Source: an uncultured Collinsella sp. (GTDB lineage Bacteria > Actinomycetota > Coriobacteriia > Coriobacteriales > Coriobacteriaceae). From it: 6,652 nt of DNA. Below are positions 4,405 to 6,652 of this stretch, one piece after another. The number at the start of each line of letters is the position of its first letter. The stretch's first letter is position 1. The translations under genes and the position numbers were made by a program. Where the stretch lies: contig UQZI01000099.1 in the NCBI GenBank assembly GCA_900545555.1, positions 1-6,652 of the forward strand. Direction: 5' to 3'. The notes under the pieces are model-generated. The model was given only the letters and a program-made list of their open reading frames with translations. It did not search any database and was not told where the DNA came from.

Positions 4405-4572
4405 ACCGAGGGTTCGGCCTACTACGAGACGCCCCAGCGCATCATCGACGGCAACACCAAGCGCATTGTCTCCGAGTGCCAGGCATGCCTCGACCGCTAC
4501 GAGCGCGAGGGAAGGCCCCGCTTCGCCGTCGACATCGACCGCATCGTGGGGCTGCTGGAGGGCGAGAAGTAG
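4405..4572 (+). pseudogene. C-terminal remnant of an unrecognised gene
   Basis: The frame opens after a TAG at 4384-4386 and ends with TAG at 4570-4572. From about 4405 it has strong coding character: nearly every third base is G or C, with well-mixed residues. It begins GSAYYETPQRIIDGNTKRIV (from 4411) and continues SECQACLDRYEREGRPRFAV before IVGLLEGEK. There is no start codon or ribosome-binding site, and the upstream sequence is unlike it, so the N-terminal part has been lost. The real stop is followed by its own terminator at 4597. I do not recognise the family. It could be the last helices of a soluble enzyme or a DUF. Confidence 0.55.
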
Positions 4573-4596
4573 GGCACATCGGCTCAGTCTCGAGCC

Positions 4597-4619
4597 ATGC
4601 GGAGTCGCTCCGCATTTTT
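4597..4619 (+). terminator. Rho-independent terminator, plus strand
   Basis: ATGCGGAG (4597-4604) and CTCCGCAT (4608-4615) form a perfect 8-bp stem with loop TCG, followed by TTTT. It lies 25 bases after the stop of the truncated gene and is evidently that gene's original terminator. Confidence 0.85.
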
Positions 4620-4780
4620 GAACGCCGCGTGTGCGTCCCAAATACTTGAGAAACAAGCTGTGAAGTGCGGTGGCGCGCCCGTGCCGGTGCATAGCCGTCA
4701 CCATCAGCGTCTACGCGGTGTCGGCTCCAAGTGGAGCTGACGCCGCTGCTGTATATGGTTTGCCTTGCTGCAAATGGCGA
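4620..4780. other. Spacer downstream of yjdF
   Basis: No gene is seen. A hairpin GTC-G-GCTCC-AAGT-GGAGC-T-GAC lies at 4720-4741. It is on the downstream side of yjdF, but there is no T tract on the minus strand, so it is at best a weak terminator or an RNA-end protecting stem. Confidence 0.35.
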
Positions 4781-5200
4781 TCAATGCCCGCGATGCTTCT
4801 GTTTGCGCTTCAGTTTTCTCTGCTCGTAGCGCGCATCAGCCTCTTCCGCGCGGCGTCGGCTTCTTGCATGAGCTGACTCCTGCTTCAACGCTTCCCTCTG
4901 TGCCGCGAGCGCCTGCTGCGCCTTGGTGCTCATCGCTGGCTGCTTGAGGGTTTTCGCCGCCTCGCGAGCGCGTCGCTTGGGGTTCTTTATGGGCTTGCTT
5001 GCCTCAGCCGGTTTGCCATCGAAGAACGAGAACTTCTCCCATTTGCCGACGACGAATTTCAGAATCTCCTCATCGGATGGCTCCGCGCCGAAGACGATGC
5101 GGGCGACGCCGTACCGTCCGTCCTCGACGTGCTCCGTCAGCCCGACCCAGAATTGGCCGTCGTGATATACGGTCAGGGTGGACGACACGCTGATCTGCAT
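4781..5200 (-). CDS. yjdF: YjdF family protein (DUF2992)
   Basis: This 139-residue protein starts at ATG 5198-5200, with AAAGGAGG eight bases upstream. The in-frame extension to 5329 crosses the leader and is rejected. The N-terminal half shows the family hallmarks LTVYHDGQFWVGLTEHVEDG (residues 9-28), then ARIVFGAEPSDEEILKFV (about 33-50). The C-terminal half is a long basic, charged helical region (KNPKRRAREAAK, MSTKAQQALAAQREALKQES) ending in KRKQKHRGH, which also matches the family's usual basic end. It therefore appears full-length and intact. The biochemical role of YjdF is not established. In Firmicutes its expression is controlled by the yjdF riboswitch, which senses azaaromatic compounds, so a role in dealing with such compounds has been suggested. 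The upstream leader here has such an architecture. The gene stands alone on the minus strand between decayed fragments. Confidence 0.92.
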   Translation of the reverse strand: MQISVSSTLTVYHDGQFWVGLTEHVEDGRYGVARIVFGAEPSDEEILKFVVGKWEKFSFFDGKPAEASKPIKNPKRRAREAAKTLKQPAMSTKAQQALAAQREALKQESAHARSRRRAEEADARYEQRKLKRKQKHRGH

Positions 5201-5208
5201 GGTTGGTT

Positions 5209-5320
5209 CCTCCTTTATGTAGATGACCATGCAGAGAAGGGACAACCAAGGAGGCAGGTTACTGATGCGGACTCCCGCACGCCCACGACTACCCGACGGG
5301 GACTGTGTTTTCATCTCTGG
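5209..5320 (-). ncRNA. Structured yjdF leader, probable yjdF-type riboswitch
   Basis: The RNA would start near 5320, just after the -10, and run to the yjdF ribosome-binding site. CAGAGA (5319-5314) pairs with TCTCTG (5237-5232), closing a domain of about 88 nt. Inside is a stem TGCGG/CCGCA (5279-5275 and 5270-5266). AGATGA (5316-5311) can instead pair with TCATCT (5226-5221), so two closing helices compete for overlapping bases. CCTCCTT (5254-5248) at the 3' end of the domain is exactly complementary to the Shine-Dalgarno AAGGAGG (5215-5209), giving a direct way to switch translation. Position, length and gene identity match the yjdF RNA class; I could not compare it with the consensus. Confidence 0.65.
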
Positions 5321-5327
5321 TGCCCGC

Positions 5328-5336
5328 ATTGTAGCA
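5328..5336 (-). promoter_or_regulatory. Extended -10 promoter of yjdF
   Basis: TGCTACAAT on the minus strand (5336-5328) has TGn plus TACAAT, one mismatch from consensus. Seventeen bases upstream the -35 position reads GGTCAA, a poor match. Initiation about seven bases downstream puts the 5' end right at the first paired base of the leader structure, which supports both assignments. Confidence 0.6.
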
Positions 5337-5372
5337 CGCGCGGACGCGCATTGACCTCGCTGCCGGCATGCT

Positions 5373-5573
5373 GTGAGTGGTCGAGGGTTTTACCAGGAAT
5401 GGGGAAAGCCGGCACAGGAGCTACGCCCGGGGGTGAAGCATTGGCACGGGGCCGTGCCCGACGGCTGGTTCTCCCATCTCGCGCTGGAGGTTCCGGGCGA
5501 GGAGACCTCCAGCGAGTGGTTGGAGCCTGTGAACGACGAGGAATATCTCAAAGCGACTAACAAGGAGGCTTAA
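5373..5573 (+). pseudogene. Cupin-domain protein remnant, 5'-truncated and internally deleted
   Basis: The frame from GTG 5373 to TAA 5571-5573 gives GRGFYQEWGKPAQELRPG, then GVKHWHGAVPDGWFSHLALE and a C-terminal tail WLEPVNDEEYLKATNKEA. This is the C-terminal half of a small cupin of the type common in gut anaerobes, whose normal text is '...LRPGDVVxIPxGVKHWHGA...'. Here LRPG and VKHWHG are joined directly, removing about 8 residues of the second cupin motif. The strand that carries the metal-site glycine and proline is therefore gone. The N-terminal half, with the first metal-binding motif, is absent. There is no start signal. Both defects make it non-functional as a cupin. Family assignment is confident; the size of the internal loss is estimated from memory of homologues. 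Confidence 0.8.
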
Positions 5574-5898
5574 ATACCTTCGCCGTCCGCGCCGCCGAGA
5601 GCAGTGCGCCCAAATCGGCCTGGATTGCCTCCGCCTTGCTCCCGAGTTGCAGCGGGGCTGAGTCGCCCGAGATGTTTACGCTCAGCAGGTGCGCATCCGG
5701 CAGCTTTGCGGCCATGCTCCAGAACGGGAGCGTGATGATGCCGGGGGTCATCTCGCCCACGCCGAGCTCCAGCAACAGCACGCGGCTACTACCGCGCTCG
5801 CGCACGAAGCGCTCGTATCGTCCGAGGCCCTCGCGCCATGCCGCACCCTGCAGAAACGTGTCGTCGCGCACCCACGGTACAAGATACTGGTTTTCCGT
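5557..5898 (-). pseudogene. Sir2-family NAD-dependent deacylase, C-terminal remnant
   Basis: The frame is open from just after a TAG at 5917-5919 down to TAG 5557-5559. Recognisable family text starts near TENQYLVPWVRDDTFLQG, then LLLELGVGEMTPGIITLPFW, LLSVNISGDSAPLQLGSKAE and AIQADLGALLSAAR. This is the C-terminal third of the Rossmann fold and NAD-binding end of sirtuins of the type seen in Collinsella-like genomes. The N-terminal GAG-xS-xxxGIPDFR and catalytic-His region are missing, so it cannot be active. At the 5' side, an IS3-type transposase tail ends 10 bases away (stop 5909-5911), suggesting that insertion removed the front. Its 3' end overlaps the cupin remnant by 17 bases, tail to tail. 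Confidence 0.8.
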
Positions 5899-5908
5899 GC
5901 GAAAACGC

Positions 5909-6016
5909 TCATGCCGCTAAATTGAGCGACCGCCTGTACTGCAGCGGGATCATCCGCCCGAGCGATCCCTTAATCCGTCGCCCGTTGCGCCAATCGGCAG
6001 AAGCCACGCGTGGACG
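5909..6016 (-). pseudogene. IS3-family transposase (OrfB) C-terminal fragment
   Basis: On the minus strand, after a TAG at 6017-6019, the frame reads DWRNGRRIKGSLGRM then IPLQYRRSLNLAA and TGA (5909-5911). IS3-group OrfB proteins end in this way: '(Y/W)NxxRIKxSLGGMSPxxYRRSLxLAA'. Only about 27 residues are recognisable. The DDE catalytic region and left end are gone, so this is a relic. It marks an old insertion between the truncated Sir2 gene and the radical SAM gene. Inverted-repeat ends of the element could not be identified. Confidence 0.75.
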
Positions 6017-6032
6017 CTAATCGCTCGAGCGA
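6004..6032. repeat. Two adjacent perfect palindromes between the IS3 relic and the radical SAM gene
   Basis: CCACGCGTGG (6004-6013) and TCGCTCGAGCGA (6021-6032) are perfect palindromes eight bases apart. The second lies 18 bases after the radical SAM stop (6051-6053) on the minus strand and could act as a stem at the 3' end of its transcript. No T tract follows. Confidence 0.3.
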
Positions 6033-6050
6033 ATCGTCGTCGGTTTCCGT

Positions 6051-6652
6051 TTAACGATTTCTTTTTCCGCTATTATCCGACCCTCGGACTTCCTCGTGAT
6101 AGAAGTAGTCCACGATCACCGGATGCCCCTGCGGGACTCTGCCATAAGGCATTTCGTTGTCCACAAAGGGGCAATCGTACTTCTTGGCCATTTCCTCGGC
6201 TTTTACTTCAAGCGCTTCAAAATAGCTACGGTTGCGCTTGTTATAGATCTCATCGTAAAGCGGTACGAGATCGGGATGTTTCTCGGCGATATAATCCAGG
6301 ATCGCTTTTTTGAAGCCACCCCGAAGATTGAGATTTTCGAGCCAAAACAAATCGCACCGATCCTTTACTCGCTCAAAAATCATCTCAAAATCCGTGATGC
6401 CGGGAAATACCGGGGACACGAAGCAGACCGTACGGATACCTTCGTCATACACCTGCTTCATAGCAGCGATACGACGCTCGATGCTCGACGCGGAGTCCAT
6501 ATCGTTCTTGAAGTTCTCATCCAGCGTGTTGATCGACCATGAAACGGTCACTCGTCCAAGCTTCTTCAGCAGATCAATATCCCTTACCACAAGATCAGAC
6601 TTTGTGCAGATCAGAATATCTGCGTCACTGCCGATCAGCTGCTCCAGAAGTT
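6051..6652 (-). CDS. Partial radical SAM protein, SPL-like; resembles 'radical SAM mobile pair protein B'
   Basis: About 199 C-terminal codons are visible, ending at TAA 6051-6053. The N-terminus with the CxxxCxxC iron-sulfur site lies beyond 6652. The frame runs in at the window edge as LEQLIGSDADILICTKSDLV, so the GTG at 6588-6590 is internal, not a start. Visible parts of the radical SAM TIM barrel are ILICTKSDLVVRDIDLLKK, VTVSWSINTLDENFKNDMD, ERRIAAMKQVYDEGIRT, FVSPVFPGITDFE and LFWLENLNLRGGFKKAI. The end has VIVDYFYHEE. This follows the spore-photoproduct-lyase-like radical SAM subfamily annotated as mobile pair protein B, which normally has a partner A gene upstream (outside this window). 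Its substrate is unknown. The gene is markedly richer in A+T than the rest of the window, consistent with transfer from a Firmicutes donor. Confidence 0.82.
   Translation of the reverse strand, partial: LLEQLIGSDADILICTKSDLVVRDIDLLKKLGRVTVSWSINTLDENFKNDMDSASSIERRIAAMKQVYDEGIRTVCFVSPVFPGITDFEMIFERVKDRCDLFWLENLNLRGGFKKAILDYIAEKHPDLVPLYDEIYNKRNRSYFEALEVKAEEMAKKYDCPFVDNEMPYGRVPQGHPVIVDYFYHEEVRGSDNSGKRNR

Noticed and set aside
4300..4420. tRNA or other stable RNA suggested by GGTTCGGCC near 4411
   Set aside because: No cloverleaf or acceptor stem could be formed, and the GGTTCGGCC is part of the coding remnant.

Overview
The window is GC-rich for most of its length. Its recognisable genes (Abi-family protein, TfoX N-terminal protein, YjdF, and Sir2 and cupin remnants) read like a gut actinobacterium of the Coriobacteriia, Collinsella or a relative. 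That placement is an inference from protein style and base composition. The last 600 bases are visibly richer in A+T and look recently acquired. Nearly all real genes lie on the minus strand, so they are read from high to low coordinates.

Positions 1-1190 hold a minus-strand operon from a mobile element: two excisionase/AlpA-like DNA-binding proteins (970-1188 and 643-891), a winged-helix replication-initiator-like protein (122-637), and the start of a gene with a CPHC zinc motif (1-107) that runs off the window. Four tandem 33-bp repeats with a TGACG/CGTCA dyad core lie inside the winged-helix gene. The layout resembles an origin inside an initiator gene, as in phage lambda O. The leader region upstream (1200-1420) has phased direct repeats, a perfect inverted repeat and a minus-strand terminator.

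Positions 1420-2060 are sparse. They contain two very short, translationally coupled minus-strand ORFs (1849-1977 and 1700-1852) and a striking 47-nt dyad (1997-2043). Positions 2129-3535 hold a TfoX_N-domain gene and, upstream of it, an Abi_2/AbiF-type HEPN abortive-infection gene with its own extended -10 promoter and a terminator of two hairpins. Positions 3538-4400 have no convincing gene but carry strong RNA-like hairpins at 3755-3836 and 4012-4045.

Positions 4405-6016 are a gene graveyard around one intact cassette. There is an unrecognised C-terminal gene remnant with its own terminator, then an intact yjdF gene (4781-5200) with a complete leader that looks like a yjdF-type riboswitch (about 5209-5320, promoter at 5328-5333). 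Beyond it lie a cupin remnant with an internal deletion, a Sir2 C-terminal remnant and an IS3-family transposase tail. The window ends inside a radical SAM gene (6051-6652) that resembles protein B of the 'radical SAM mobile pair'.

Overall this is an accessory region: a mobile-element replication/excision module, a defence gene, a riboswitch-controlled gene, decayed fragments and an imported radical SAM gene. The items most worth checking are the in-gene iteron-like array, the structured RNAs flanking the Abi gene, and the switching leader of yjdF.
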